Below are positions 1 to 10,825 of a stretch of DNA of 64,000 bases, in pieces. The notes under the pieces were generated by a model. That model was not told the DNA's origin, made no database searches, and saw nothing but the letters and a program-made list of their open reading frames with translations. Where the stretch lies: contig NC_039514.1 in assembly GCF_003672135.1 (NCBI RefSeq), positions 10,095,787 to 10,159,786 of the forward strand, in the 5' to 3' direction. This DNA comes from Ooceraea biroi (taxonomy: Eukaryota; Arthropoda; Insecta; Hymenoptera; Formicidae). The first letter of the stretch is position 1, and each line of letters begins with the position of its first letter. The translations under genes were made by a program, and so were the position numbers.

Positions 1-563
1 CGAAGAAAAAGAAGAGAGAAAACGGAAATGCGAAGGGAAGCTCGCGCGAGTTCTCGCAGCTTCCGGGAAGCGTTGCGCTTCGCTGGGGCATCATTTTTTT
101 TCGTCAGGGCAAGACAGGCGTACGCTCGTGGCGAGGTGCGGATCCGCGCGGCGTTTAACGAGCAATTAAGCCCGGACCACCGTTCTTCCCGCGTGAAATT
201 TGGGTTCGCCGCGCGCCGAACATCGACGCCGCGGAGATTAATTGCCACGGCCGTCGTTTGTTTTAGACACGCGGCGTCGCCGTCAAATCCCGACGGGGAT
301 TTATCAAAGTTAAGCCTCGGATCCCCCTTGACTCCCGCCGCGGTAATGTCCTTGTCAAGAAAACGGCGAGCGCGAGACGCCGACTCGTGTCGGTTGGTCG
401 CCTTGCCGCGCTCTCGACTCGCGAACTGTAAAAATGCGGACACGCGCGTTCGAGGACGACGTACGCACTCTCGCACGCACACGAACGCGCGCGAGACGTA
501 CATACACGCGTCTAGAGAGATCTCCGATAATGATAATGACGGTACACTTTTGCGGAGTACCGT

Positions 564-586
564 CGCGATACGGTAATCGTATCGCG
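564..586. repeat. Perfect 9-bp inverted repeat (hairpin)
   Basis: CGCGATACG at 564-572 and its reverse complement at 578-586 flank the 5-nt loop GTAAT. A few hairpins of this size are expected by chance in 64 kb, so no function is inferred. Confidence 0.5.
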
Positions 587-2009
587 TTACGCTACATAAC
601 GTGCAATGGAAGATTTTTTAACGTTATTCTTGCTTATTTGCAAACGTTGTTACGACGATATCTGTGGAATCGTCGTTTAACAAAATTACAAAAATTGCAA
701 GATAAAATGATAGAATCTTCGATAAGATAAAATTCAAATTCTGCACGTACGAGCCCTCCATTTTTTCTCAACACGTCTCGCATTTCGAAGGAGGATGCAC
801 GATTGTAGCGTGCCTCATACGCGCGTCAAAGAGCTCATAAAAGACCTCTCGAAAGGCCCCTTCTAACCGGCGGATCATAATCGCCCGGCAACTATGTTGT
901 GCCGGAACAGCCCGACGTTATATCGCGCCTTCATTCCGCGGCTGTCCCCGCGCGCGCAATAACTCGCGGCGACCATCCGACTCGCGTCGGCGAGAGCGCA
1001 GAGCGTTTTCTCCACGTCTGCGATTAATGCGTGCGCGGTACGCACGCGTGCACGCATGTAGTTGCATCGTCGTCGTCGTGCACGAGAAAGAGAGACGTAT
1101 CAGCGGCACCGAAGCAATATCGCGTCTCGAACATCTGTCTTGGCTCGTCACTGCGCGAATGCTAATGCGTGCCTTCGCACCCACTCATTACACCTGGCCT
1201 GGGCCGTTTTCACGGCGGCGACATTTCTCTCGTAAATTATAGCTGCGAGAAAGAAAGAGAGGCAGATACGAAGGCACCGAATAAAATTTACACGACGTTT
1301 ACGGAGAACGGCCACGAGACTGGACCGGCGCGATGTCAGGCGGAATCGAACGAGACACCTCGTTGCGCCGAGAGGTCAGCCGTGCGCTCCTCTCTTTCTC
1401 TTTCCCTCTTCTGTTGGCGTGGACCTCCTGCGGACAGCGCCCGGGACAAGCGCTCGTCGTAAAAGTCATTTTACACGCTCGCGCGAGGGACAGGTGACCC
1501 GCGCGTCCGCGTGTACCCGGTGCCAGTCGGGCCACGTCGAGGAAGAGCGGACGGGACGAGAAATAAAAGTACACGCGGGGCCCGTGCTCGCGAGCGTGTA
1601 TAATACGCTCCCAGAGACTCGCATGAGGCCCCGCACGGACGTGTCGTCGTGGCGAACGGACGTCTCCTCGCGCGGCCTCGACGGCGAGGTCCGTCCACCT
1701 TCCCTTCGCGGTCGTCGAGTCTCCTCGAGAATTCCTCTCCTCTTCGAGGAGCCGCGCGGGACTGTGTGTCCGTAAATATACCGTGCACAACCCGTCCCCA
1801 AGACGTAGAACGCTGGTCACAATCTGGACCCGGATACGTTGGGCCCGCGGGATACTAAAGCCTCGCGAGTGATGTTTTACGACGACCGCTCTGCGTTTCG
1901 GGTCGTCGCGCCTTCTGTGTCACGTATATGCATGTACATGGACACTGACGATCGAACGGTGACCAGAGAGACGGTGTTTGGCGACGCGTTGTCCCCTAAA
2001 ACCTCGGTT

Positions 2010-2030
2010 GTACCCCATTACATGGGGTAC
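2010..2030. repeat. Perfect 9-bp inverted repeat (hairpin)
   Basis: GTACCCCAT and ATGGGGTAC flank the loop TAC. With a 2-nt bulge the similarity continues into CGGT on the left side. It sits just before a pyrimidine-rich patch. There is no evidence that it is a terminator or an RNA gene. Confidence 0.45.
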
Positions 2031-5000
2031 CGTTCGCCCACTTTCTCTTTCTCTGTCTCTCTTCCGCGTCTTCGTCGTATCTGTTTCTTTTTTTTCATCG
2101 CGGAAACAACACAAGGCCCCAGAGCAGGTGCATGACGGTCTAGACCGCTTCGTGCTATGGCCATTTCAGGGACAACTCTAGAACCTCCCCCTTAGCCCTC
2201 CGGCCACCCTTTAAATGTCTCGGATCCTCCTCTAAATTGTCTCCCCCTCTCCGAATGTGGAATATCGCCGAGCGAGAGAATCTGTTGCAGGGCGAGTCCT
2301 GCAACACTGGTCGCGTATCCTCAAGCCCCAGTAAAGGCCAACGGAGACAGGGGGGAGCAGAAAGAGGGACAGAGAGAGGAGTGGAACAGAATGAGCTACG
2401 GGCAATAATCTCGATGGCTCGCCAATTACGTTCGTCTCGTGGCCATCTGCTCCTCCGGGCCAGGAGACCCGATGACCGCTCATCCTTCAACAACCTTCCT
2501 CCTGTTCCGTCCCGCGGGCCCACGGCCCTCCCTTTGCGTCGCTCTTTCTCTCTCTTTTCTTCATGTTTCGATTTCGTCCACCTTCGCGCCGTTTCATCGG
2601 AGTTCCCTTGGAGGGAGGGCACCCTGATCCCGAAAGTTTCGGGGCCCCGAGAGGCGGCGACGTAAATTGCGGCATCGATACCGGCCGTGACCGCGCGCGC
2701 AGTTTGTCGCACGGTAATCACACGGACGTGTACAACGCACGGGTCCCTGAGATGCAGACGTGGAAGAACAGACGTGGGATACCTTGGCGTGACGGGCGAG
2801 AGGGGACGGCGAGGTGGCCAGAGGGCACGTATATAATTACGCCGAAATCGTAGTTAGGTGCGCGCGCCTGTAGCACACCGCACCGGGGCCCCGAAAATTG
2901 ATCACGTACCGCGTCGAGGTCCTGTGTTCCTCTGGTCCTCCGTCCCCTTCACCTCCTTCTCTGTTCCTGCCTTCTCCGGCTACCATTCTCGTTCTCCTCT
3001 GTCATTATCGGGAATAAAAGTCACCGCTGCACCATCAATGTGCTCGGACGAGTCTCCGTTTCGGCGACAGTACCCTTTTCCGCGCTCGCTCGCCTGGGAA
3101 TCCGTGAAAGCGCTTCTTCTTCCGCGACACCATGCGTCTCGAAGAAATAGAGCGACCGAATCGCGATCGACGGTACACCTCGTCACGCTCGGGGGGCTGG
3201 CGAGACGGGCCCTGTTTAAACGCTTCCGCGGGACGCGTCAGGTCGTGGCTCTCGCAGGTGCTCGAACGGTACCCTCCGCCGTGAGGCACCATTCGCGCAC
3301 GAATTAAGGCCCGGGGAATCACTGGAGTTGCCTGGAATTAATAACGGTAGACGAGGTGGATCCCGAACGGACTCATTTGAGAAATGGGAGAGAGACTTAT
3401 TAGCATAGGAGGATACGCGACGTGACGGAGAGGTAAAGGGGGAGTGGGCGGCAACGACAGCGGTAGATCGAGCCGTCCATTGTATGCCCGGCAGGACGAG
3501 GGGACCCGCGCTTTTGGCCGGCCGCGTCCGCCGGAGGGAAATTCATCGAGCGTGTCCGCGCGAGTGCGAACGCGCGCGCGGTGGTGTCTCAAGACAGACG
3601 GGAGAGTCGGACGCGCGACTCGTGAAAGCGAGTCGAAGAGAGGTCGTACGTCCGATTCTTTTCCTACCGTCGTCTCGTCATCCGCTCAGGCCGGCGTCAT
3701 TTTCACACGCCGTCGCGTCGCGCCGGGATCGCCGCGGCACCGCTCCAACGCAAGCGACTCCGCGCGTCCGCTTGCGCAACGCCGAGCGTACGCGGTCACC
3801 CGCGAAGCGCGGCCGGCTCTTTCCTCGCGCTACACTAACGAACACTATCCCCCCGTGCCGCTCGAAATTATTCCTCGGGAACGGGAACGAAAAGGGAGAG
3901 AGCGCGATGCACGACGATTCCGCGAGACTCGATCGCACGATCTGGCGCGTAATCCGGAACGTTATCGCATCCAGTCCATCCCCTTCGAATCCTTTTGAGT
4001 TCCCTTTGACTCCCTTTCCCATCGAAATTTTGAATTGTGGTAGCAAAGAATAGGCATAAGAAGCGAAGCCAGACGAATCATCAAGCTGCTACTATTTTCT
4101 ACTTTCAAGATTGAAAATCTTCGAGGCGATTTCTGTAGCAGACTTGCAAGTTTATCGATGCGTCGATTGGCCGCGTCCAAAGCTACATCACTGTTAAGAG
4201 AACATATTTCGAGTTAAAACGAACGACCTTTTACACATATATACAGGCACATACCTGGTGCCTGAATTGATACACTGTGTCAATCCCGTTAATCCTCAGA
4301 CGTACATACTGCATACGCGGAGGCCGCGTATCCTCGTCGGTCGTGGCGTCGTTCCAGTGCGCGGAGCCAGGTCACCCGTCCGACTCCGTCCACGCTCGGG
4401 TAAAGAAGCAGTCCAAATGGAAAGAATAATTAGGCGGATCTCGGACGGGAGACGGCCGAGAGGCGGCCGGTCCTCCTTTCTCGTCCGCCTGATGTGCGTA
4501 ACGTCGTAACGGAGCGTCATCATCGCATCGCGTGTGCGTTTTTAACGCGCGCGCGCCCGCTCGCATGTATGTAGGCAGGTTTGCCCTCGCGGATTCGTAT
4601 CTCGCCATACGCGTGCACGCGTACACGCGTGTACGAGAGGGGCCCGGGTCACCGTACGTGCACGCTGTACCCGTAATTATTTAATGACGCGTTAATCTCT
4701 CCGTTCCGTTGTCTCGTCTTATTGCGTACGCGCAAGATCGTCCGAGCGGAACGCGGCCAGATCGCCGGGGACGGGGCCCGGATGGGGCCCGCGTGCGTTA
4801 TCGACGTATCGAGCCCTCGCCTCGGCCTTCATTAACGTTCCGTTTTATTTGACTGTAACCTTCTTTCCCCGCACGCGCGGACTGCCGGCATCGATACCTT
4901 GCAATTGAGCCGCGAGTTAATAACGGCTTCGATATCAGTGGACGTCGCGGAACGCGACGTTCTCAGAGTTCTTTGAGCGAGCGAGCGGAGAAACGCGCGC

Positions 5001-6760
5001 GAATCGAAGCCGATGGCACGAATTCTATCGATACGCACCGCACGATACGCGGTTAATTAATCCGCGAGTATGCGTGGATCTCTCGCGTTGTGCGGCCGCG
5101 CGGAATACACGAACGGGAGAATGTCGGTGTGCTTTACCACGGCTGAACGGTAAATCGCGTTTCGAGGTACAAGGATGACGCGTTGCGCCTTGTGGATTTA
5201 ATTAAAAAGCAACCGACGCAAGAGAAACTAATAAACGAATCGGGCAACGGAATAATTTTCACATCGCGTGTCTGGCACATAGGGATTAATGTCGAGAAAA
5301 ATAATCACTAACGAAATATCCAATGTAGGATACTCCCATCCCCTATCAAGCTGTAGAAGAAGAAATCTTAAAACGCAAGGCAACCTATCATCAGTCTAAG
5401 CTCTTAATTCGGTTCACCGGCAGCACGAAGAGCCGATTCTAGCTTGCGGATGCTGGTCCAGCGGATGCCGGGCGTAAGCAAATCGAAGCCACCAGATCGA
5501 AGTCGCTGCATGGACAGAGCTCGCGCGAATCGCACGTACCGCTCGTGCTGGTACGCGTCCGTACGCGCGAGGTCGCGGGGACTAATCGAGATTCGAATCG
5601 CGAAATTAGTTCGTCGATTCTCGCGTGGAAGCGTGCAGCAGTGAAAAGAGAAGAGGAGAAACAAGAAGAGGAAGAGGAGATGGAGGAGAAGGAGGGTTTC
5701 ATCCCTGCGTTCGCGTGTGGTCACCTGACTTATTAAGCAGGGCCCATTCCTTATTGCGCCGGCCGGAGAGCCGGCCCCTCGCTCGCGCGCGCGATATTGC
5801 GCTCTCGCGGGTTTAACATTATAAATTTATCAGCGAGAACCGGGCGACCAAAAGAAACGCGTTGATCGAAAGATGGAGGTAGGGAGTTCACCTCTGACCC
5901 GCCGAAGTATTTCGATATACGCTCTCGTGCCGCGGAGATATTTATTGGAGATAATTATAAGAGCGGTCGTAAAGTCTCGGACGGGCCCGTTTCTTAGCTG
6001 ATATCTACACTGCCCGTGGAGCGGTGGGGCCTTACACGTACCTTTCTACAAGGTGTCCCTTGTGAGCGCTCGAACTTACCCTCCGGCAGGATCGTCTCTT
6101 CTCTCGTCGAATTCTACCTCTGCACTCGATAAATTGAGCAAACGAGAGATGGGCCATGTGGGGCAGGTGGATGAAATCGCTTTTTTAACAACGCGATTAA
6201 CGCGAAATTTCGTTGAGAATAATTATAATTATAAAAAATAATCAAGTTTTATCTCGTGACAAGAGATTAAATTGAAGCAATAGTTGAATCGATTTGATCT
6301 CCGAGTTCAACGTTCGCATCCATGGACCATAATTAGTCTCCTCGTTCGACGCGAATTTTAAAATTAGCGACAGATTGTTTATTTAATTCCGCTTGCACGA
6401 TTGTTCCTTGCTTCTTGTCGGTGTCAATTCGCGTGCGTTTAGATATTCGAATAAACTAGCCGCCAACTAATTAGTATTACGAAACGATTTTACGACAAAC
6501 TGGGATATCGACTGCTGCCATTCCGTCATTCCGATTGTCTTAATAATTCCTGCATCGCGGCCGAATTTCCGCCACTCCTGGCGTGCGGCCACTTCTCGGC
6601 CACCCCGTACATGCGAGTCGACGAAGGCGAGGTGGTGGTTGAAGATAGCACCCGGATAGCGCGAGCCGCCATGCAACCCGCGGAATGAAAATCGATCAGA
6701 GAACCCGGTGCGAGGATCGAGATGATGCATCGATATCAAAAGTTGTAGAGTGGTTTCGCG

Positions 6761-6870
6761 CTCCTTCTCTCTCACTCCCTCTCTTTCTCTCCTGACCGTT
6801 TCCCTCGTTCCTTCCCTCTCTTTCTCTTTGCTCTCCCCGTCTCTCTCTCCCTCTCTTCCTGCCTCTTCTC
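6761..6870 (+). repeat. 110-nt polypyrimidine tract
   Basis: Nearly all bases are C or T on the plus strand, in CTCTCT, CCCT and TTTCTC blocks, and the tract ends with TCTTCTCAG. On the minus strand it is a GA-rich array, the kind of sequence bound by GAGA-factor-type proteins in insects. It could also act as an acceptor tract, although no open exon follows it. Confidence 0.6.
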
Positions 6871-6934
6871 AGCGATCGAATCGCTGTTTGTCGGGGAATA
6901 TGTCCGTGGCAATTTGGATTTGAATTATTCGCAA

Positions 6935-6961
6935 TTTTCTTTATCTCATTTCCAGGTATAT
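6935..6961 (+). other. Acceptor-like site joined to a weak donor (GTATAT)
   Basis: TTTTCTTTATCTCATTTCCAG ends at 6955 and is followed at once by GTATAT. This acceptor-donor junction is the layout of a recursive splice site, but GTATAT is a poor donor and I see no CTAAT-type branch point close upstream. It may be chance. Confidence 0.15.
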
Positions 6962-7200
6962 CTCGCGCGCGCGCGTCCGGGTCTCGCACGGCTCGACGAT
7001 GTGTCGGGGGATCGAGTTTCCATCTGTGGCTGAGAGTTTCGAGAGATCGCGGATATCTGCCGCTTTTAAATAGACCGCACCGCACCGCTCCGCGAGGAGC
7101 TCCGACCGATTTGACGGATCGGTATCTGGCCTAGTCGCCGCATCCGGCCGACGAGAATCGCCCGCGCGACGAGGGAAGCCCCGCAATCGCGAGATTGCAT

Positions 7201-7240
7201 GATTCTTTTTTTTCCAGCCGAGAGTATCATCCGTAAGTGC
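7201..7240 (+). other. Candidate 15-nt microexon between strong splice signals
   Basis: A run of T followed by CCAG ends at 7217. Fifteen bases follow (7218-7232, CCGAGAGTATCATCC), then GTAAGTGC at 7233, which is a full consensus donor. Fifteen nucleotides is a multiple of three and would add Pro-Arg-Val-Ser-Ser without shifting frame. Against it, the branch point is not clear and no neighbouring coding exon is identified. Microexons of this size are known in insect neural and muscle genes, but membership here is inference. Confidence 0.2.
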
Positions 7241-7684
7241 ACAACATTTTCCCTTTATTAAACATTCATGAGGAACAACGTTGCACGTCCACCGTTAAGT
7301 CCGTTAATTCCGAGCGCCGTGCACCATAAAAAATAGCTGCGCTCGTAACAGATATCGTAGGTAACCGGAAGAGGAGCAAACGTAATTTTTAAGCCGGGCA
7401 CTCCCGGAAAACTCGCGAGCGCATCTCGGCCGTAAACGTACGTACGGAATTGTCGGAGTCGCTCGATGGAAAACGGGGATACACTTTGTGGGACACATCG
7501 TTTAGGGTTTGAGAAACGAGCTCGGCGGAAAACGCCGATAAGTCGGCGCGCGCCCTGGAGCCGTTAATTAAACTCGAAAGCGCATCGTTCTCTTTCAGTT
7601 CTGCCTGCCCGCGTCGTTCGCTTCTCGTTCGTGCGCGCGGAGGATGCTCCAAAGCGTACACTAATTTCAGGGATTGTAACGGAA

Positions 7685-7711
7685 CCGCCGCCGCCGCCGC
7701 GCGCGCGTGTG
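7685..7711. repeat. CCG triplet run merging into CG dinucleotide run
   Basis: About five CCG units run directly into alternating CG and then GTGTGC. This is a simple-sequence tract with Z-DNA potential, in non-coding context. Confidence 0.7.
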
Positions 7712-8826
7712 CATTAAGACAGACCGGTTTCACATTGTTGCCGTTCTAGAAAATCAATGTACGGAGATGGGGGGCGAGAGAGGGAGAGAAAAAAAGGAGG
7801 AGAAACCAGCGCAAGCCGGCAATTTTTCCGTGATCGTCGGCCGCGGACGGTGATCCCTGATGTGCATCAACGACACGGCGGGAAATAATTTTACGGTTCC
7901 GCGTCTTACACTCCGGCGTAATGGGGATTATAACTTTTTACGCGCGCGTAATTGACTTCTCGGGGCCCCTCTCTCTCGCACGCGTGCGTGTGCGTGATTC
8001 AGGTCCTCACCGCGTGTTGGTACGAAAGCGAGAACCTGCGATATCTCGCGATTAAGGATATTTGTTTCTTAACCGTTCGTTCCCCCCGTGCCCCCGATCG
8101 CTCGAGCGGACAGGCGATGATTCTCGGTTTCCTCCTTTTCGACTTCACATCGTTTTCCCGAATTGGGATCGCGCGCCGATTTTCTAAATTCGATTACGAT
8201 AACGCGCAATGCGCGCTCGTCCGTTGCAATCACAGTCGGGATTAATCCAGACTTTCTTCCCGTGCATTCCATACGGCAGATACGCGGACTTTCACCGATA
8301 TTGACCGACCGTAATCGCGACAATTAACCCAATTTTCTCTCTTCGCTCGCGTATCGCGGGTAGTGCGAAGATCATCGCGCGCGGATTGTCGCGGCCAGCC
8401 TCACTCGGCGCGATCACACGGACTCCCCGCGAGGCGAGAGGGACGATCGCGAGCGATGAGGAGAGACGGGCGGAATGAGAGGAAAGAGAACATCCTGGGA
8501 GATAACGTCCCCGCGGATTCTTGACGCGCCGGGAAGAAGAATCCCAGGTCATTCGACTCGATGAGGTCCCTCGATGGGGCCCGCGGTGCATACCGACGGT
8601 GGACGCGGCGACGCATCGCGCGCATCGACGATGCGGACAGTTAATTACCGTTCCCCGGTTAACGTCGATGCGGCACGACCCGACTTGGCGTGGCGTGGCG
8701 CGAAGCGGCGTGAGGAGAAGAAAGAAAAATGGAGAGAAAAAGAGGTTTTAACAATCGCCGCGGGGCCTGATGATATTACGGTCGCGTGCTCCTGCAGATC
8801 ACTGTTGCCGAACGTATGTGTAATAC

Positions 8827-8840
8827 CCCACGTAGAAATT
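8827..8840 (+). repeat. Left 14-bp terminal inverted repeat of the outer element
   Basis: CCCACGTAGAAATT is the exact reverse complement of 10826-10839. It lies directly outside the left decamer array. A 14-bp match placed at both edges of matching arrays is very unlikely to be chance. Confidence 0.75.
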
Positions 8841-8856
8841 GCCGAGGTTGTTTAAC

Positions 8857-9055
8857 TGGCCCAACATTGGTCTAGTATTGGTAGCCCAGAGTACGGCAGC
8901 GGCGTTACACTCCAGTGTCGAATCTGTACTGGCACAATACTGACGGCCAGTACTGCAAAGAGTTGGCAGACAGTCTTGTCCCAGTACTTATTAAAAACCG
9001 GGCCATGCGACGGGCCATTATAAAATACAGACATGGACCAGTACTGGTTGCGAGA
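8857..9055. repeat. Left subterminal array of CCAGTACTGG-type palindromes
   Basis: Variants seen in order include ACATTGG, TAGTATTGG, GTACTGG, CAATACTG, CCAGTACTG, CCCAGTACTT and ACCAGTACTGGT (a perfect 12-bp palindrome at about 9038-9049). Spacing is irregular. Arrays like this near transposon ends commonly serve as transposase-binding sites; that role is inference here. Confidence 0.65.
8891..8956 (+). repeat. Direct repeat B, left copy
   Basis: This 66-bp block begins GTACGGCAGCGGCGTTACAC and includes CTGTACTGGCACAATACTG. It recurs in the same orientation at 10719-10783 with about five differences. The two copies lie in opposite arms of the outer element although the terminal repeats are inverted. 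Confidence 0.8.
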
Positions 9056-9088
9056 CAGGCCATGCTTCGGCAACCGACACAGACCCAG

Positions 9089-9143
9089 CATTCGACTACA
9101 TACATTGCCGATAATATATAACTAGCAACACAGGCGCGCGCTA
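9089..9143 (+). repeat. Direct repeat A, intact copy (empty site of the mariner insertion)
   Basis: This 55-bp block contains GCCGATAATATATAACTAGC and ends in AACACAGGCGCGCGCTA. The second copy, 9304-9333 plus 10094-10120, differs at two positions and is interrupted by the nested element exactly at a TA. The intact copy therefore shows the pre-insertion sequence. Confidence 0.85.
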
Positions 9144-9303
9144 TTTTATTTTTCAATATTCACTGAATGGCGAAGTGTGCATTTTTTTTAAAGATGATGG
9201 AGGATTCTTTTCGAGGAGCATAGCCCAGGGCAGATTATCTGAGGACTCGGTAATAACAAAATTCGTAACAAAAAACTGATTTAGAATAACTTAACATAAC
9301 AGT

Positions 9304-9333
9304 CATTGGACTACATACATTGCCGATAATATA
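9304..9333 (+). repeat. Direct repeat A, second copy, left half
   Basis: This half reads CATTGGACTACATAC and on to GATAATA plus TA, where the mariner element begins. The right half resumes at 10094. Joined with one TA removed it equals the copy at 9089-9143 except for two substitutions. Confidence 0.85.
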
Positions 9334-9484
9334 CAGGGTGTCCCGGGTTTTAACCGACAAACTGCGGGAGCATATTCTACTAGTGGAAATAAGACAAAAT
9401 TCTTATATCGAGTTTGCTTAGAAATGCTTTATTACAAAGTTATAAACCAATATTGAAAAGAAATATGAGATAAGTAACAACGGA
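9334..9484 (+). repeat. Left long terminal inverted repeat of the nested mariner
   Basis: About 151 bp, pairing with 9944-10093. Differences are GGG against GAG near 9366 and a short indel region near 9393-9398. The rest is identical. Confidence 0.88.
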
Positions 9485-9519
9485 TTTTTCACAAAAATAA
9501 AAATTATCTACGCAATGAT

Positions 9520-9788
9520 TTAGTGACGCATTTCAAAATGTTGTCCTTGCACATCGATACAAGCTAGACATCGACGTAGTACAGAATTTGTTACAGTACG
9601 ACATTCCTGAAAATTTTGTTGCATCTCAGTAACTAAATTAGTAATTCGTTGCTTTAAATCTATCTGGTACTCTCCTGTTAGGAAATCTACGTTGATACTC
9701 TCGTACGGCAGCTCGTGCATTTCCGTCACAAAATCCGTACACGAAATGGAATATCAGTGTATTCCTCATTTGAAAACACTTTTGGCAT
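9520..9788 (-). pseudogene. Mariner-type transposase remnant: N-terminus fused to C-terminus
   Basis: The minus strand starts with ATG at 9786-9788. The first 20 codons contain FSNEEYTDI, which fits the start of the insect DUF4817 helix-turn-helix domain found in mariner-like transposases. That frame stops at 9726-9728. A second frame (9729-9520, 69 codons) carries a C-terminal pattern known from the same proteins: DLKQRI about residues 24-29, then LRRCLACIDVQGQHFE about residues 51-66, then a stop. The catalytic DDE/D core and most of the DNA-binding region are missing, and the two parts are in different frames, so no active transposase is possible. Family assignment is from remembered family patterns, not a search. 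Confidence 0.72.
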
Positions 9789-9943
9789 TCTGATAGTAAT
9801 TGCTAGTTCACACGACGATTGAAATCTAACAGCTATTGTTGTGAAAGTAACAATCATACTGAATCGTTTCAACATAGTGAACATGAATACATGTGAATAC
9901 ACATAACATAAACATCTTCGACCTTCCAAATTCTACACTATGT

Positions 9944-10093
9944 TCCGTTGTTACTTATCTCATATTTCTTTTCAATATTGGTTTATAACTTTGTAATAAA
10001 GCATTTCTAAGCAAACTCGATATAAGAAGTTTTCTTATTTCCACTAGTAGAATATGCTCTCGCAGTTTGTCGGTTAAAACCCGGGACACCCTG
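9944..10093 (-). repeat. Right long terminal inverted repeat of the nested mariner
   Basis: About 150 bp, the reverse complement of 9334-9484. It ends ACCCGGGACACCCTG before the TA duplication at 10094-10095. Confidence 0.88.
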
Positions 10094-10120
10094 TATAACT
10101 AGCAACACAAGCGCGCGCTA
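10094..10120 (+). repeat. Direct repeat A, second copy, right half
   Basis: Begins TATAACTAGCAACACAAGCG directly after the mariner right end. The first TA is the duplicated target. Confidence 0.85.
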
Positions 10121-10620
10121 CGCGCGCTATAAATAAAATAAGAAATAAAAAAAATAAAATAAAAATAATATAATAAATACAATTGTCAATATAACCGCAC
10201 TGACAGCTACTATGACATTCTGACATTCGTAACACGAAGTTCAAGTCACACGAAATTCGTCGCGGAAAAGAGGCTTCAATATTCGATAAAAAAGAACTTC
10301 ACGAAGTTAACACGGCTTTTTTAGAATAGGATTATAACAATATATTGATTCACCAGCGACCGATAGATGGCCAGATCAGGCGTAACGTTCTCGCTAGAAA
10401 CATTTGCGTTATCACGTATAAATAACCATCCGGAAAACCGATTTAACATCTTTTTCTTTTAAACGCGATATTAATTCACGCGACATTTACAAAATGATTT
10501 TACTAATGTTGTTTGCATTAGTCTTTGTTTATAATATTTAAGTCACAAATACAAATTACAAATACAAATAGTACAAAATATATATTATATATATATAAAA
10601 AATACATTTATACATTAATA
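10121..10620. other. AT-rich interior of the outer element
   Basis: The region begins with A-rich repeats (AATAAAATAAG-type), ends with a TA-rich run (about 10577-10598), and has a partial tandem duplication of CACAAATACAAATTA near 10543-10570. There is no open frame of note. A more GC-balanced middle (10330-10440) contains GTATAAATAAC, which resembles a TATA box but has no other support. Confidence 0.5.
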
Positions 10621-10624
10621 CATT

Positions 10625-10825
10625 ACTTGGTCCACTTCTATGCCCAATGCTGGTGCAGTTATTTACCCAATACTGGTCCATATATTATTGCCAGTGTCGG
10701 ATCAGTACTGGCAATTAAGTACGGCATGGCGTTACACTCCTGTGTCGAATCTGTACTGGCACAATACTGGCGGCCAGAACTGCCACGATGGCAAATGGTA
10801 CAGTCCCAGTATTGGACCGTTTTGA
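10625..10825. repeat. Right subterminal array of CCAGTACTGG-type palindromes
   Basis: Variants include CCAATGCTGG, CCAATACTGG, CAGTACTGG, GTACTGG, CAATACTGG, CCAGAACTG and CCCAGTATTGG. It mirrors the left array and lies directly inside the right inverted repeat. Confidence 0.65.
10719..10783 (+). repeat. Direct repeat B, right copy
   Basis: 65 bp, starting GTACGGCATGGCGTTACACT, about 92 percent identical by eye to 8891-8956 and in the same orientation. Confidence 0.8.

Larger units (their letters stand above)
1..5400. other. CpG-rich non-coding stretch
   Basis: I see no gene here. The DNA is CpG-rich, with CT-rich patches (for example 2038-2100) and short alternating CG or GTAC runs (for example 4548-4640). 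Open frames of 170 to 190 codons occur on both strands around 28-576, 1299-1820, 2155-2721 and 3444-4053. They overlap each other in different frames and read as Arg/Ser/Pro-rich low-complexity peptides with no motif I recognise, so I treat them as chance. AT-rich DNA lies at about 590-740. Two short perfect hairpins are listed separately. Confidence 0.6.
5401..8826. other. Non-coding stretch with polypyrimidine tract and splice-like sites
   Basis: No gene is recognised. The interval holds an AT-rich island (about 6180-6480), a 110-nt pyrimidine tract (6761-6870), two acceptor-like sites (6955 and 7217), a CCG/CG run (7685-7711), purine tracts (about 7765-7805 and 8709-8745) and a TGGCG triple repeat (8685-8700). 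The open frames are short and Arg/Ser-rich. It ends at the left inverted repeat of the transposon nest. Confidence 0.6.
9334..10093 (-). mobile_element. Nested, internally deleted mariner-family transposon (MITE-like)
   Basis: The 760-bp element starts CAGGGTGTCCCGGGTTTTAA and ends with the reverse complement. Its terminal inverted repeats are about 150 bp long (9334-9484 and 9944-10093), nearly identical, with one substitution and one small indel region. It is flanked by TA on both sides (9332-9333 and 10094-10095), the duplication typical of the IS630/Tc1/mariner superfamily. The 460-bp centre carries only the start and the end of a minus-strand transposase frame, so it is non-autonomous. 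The close match of the arms and the clean TA junction suggest a fairly recent insertion. Confidence 0.88.

Noticed and set aside
1325..1365. tRNA T-arm-like sequence on the minus strand (GTTCGATTCC)
   Set aside because: The T-stem does not pair and no acceptor stem, D-arm or anticodon arm could be found around it.
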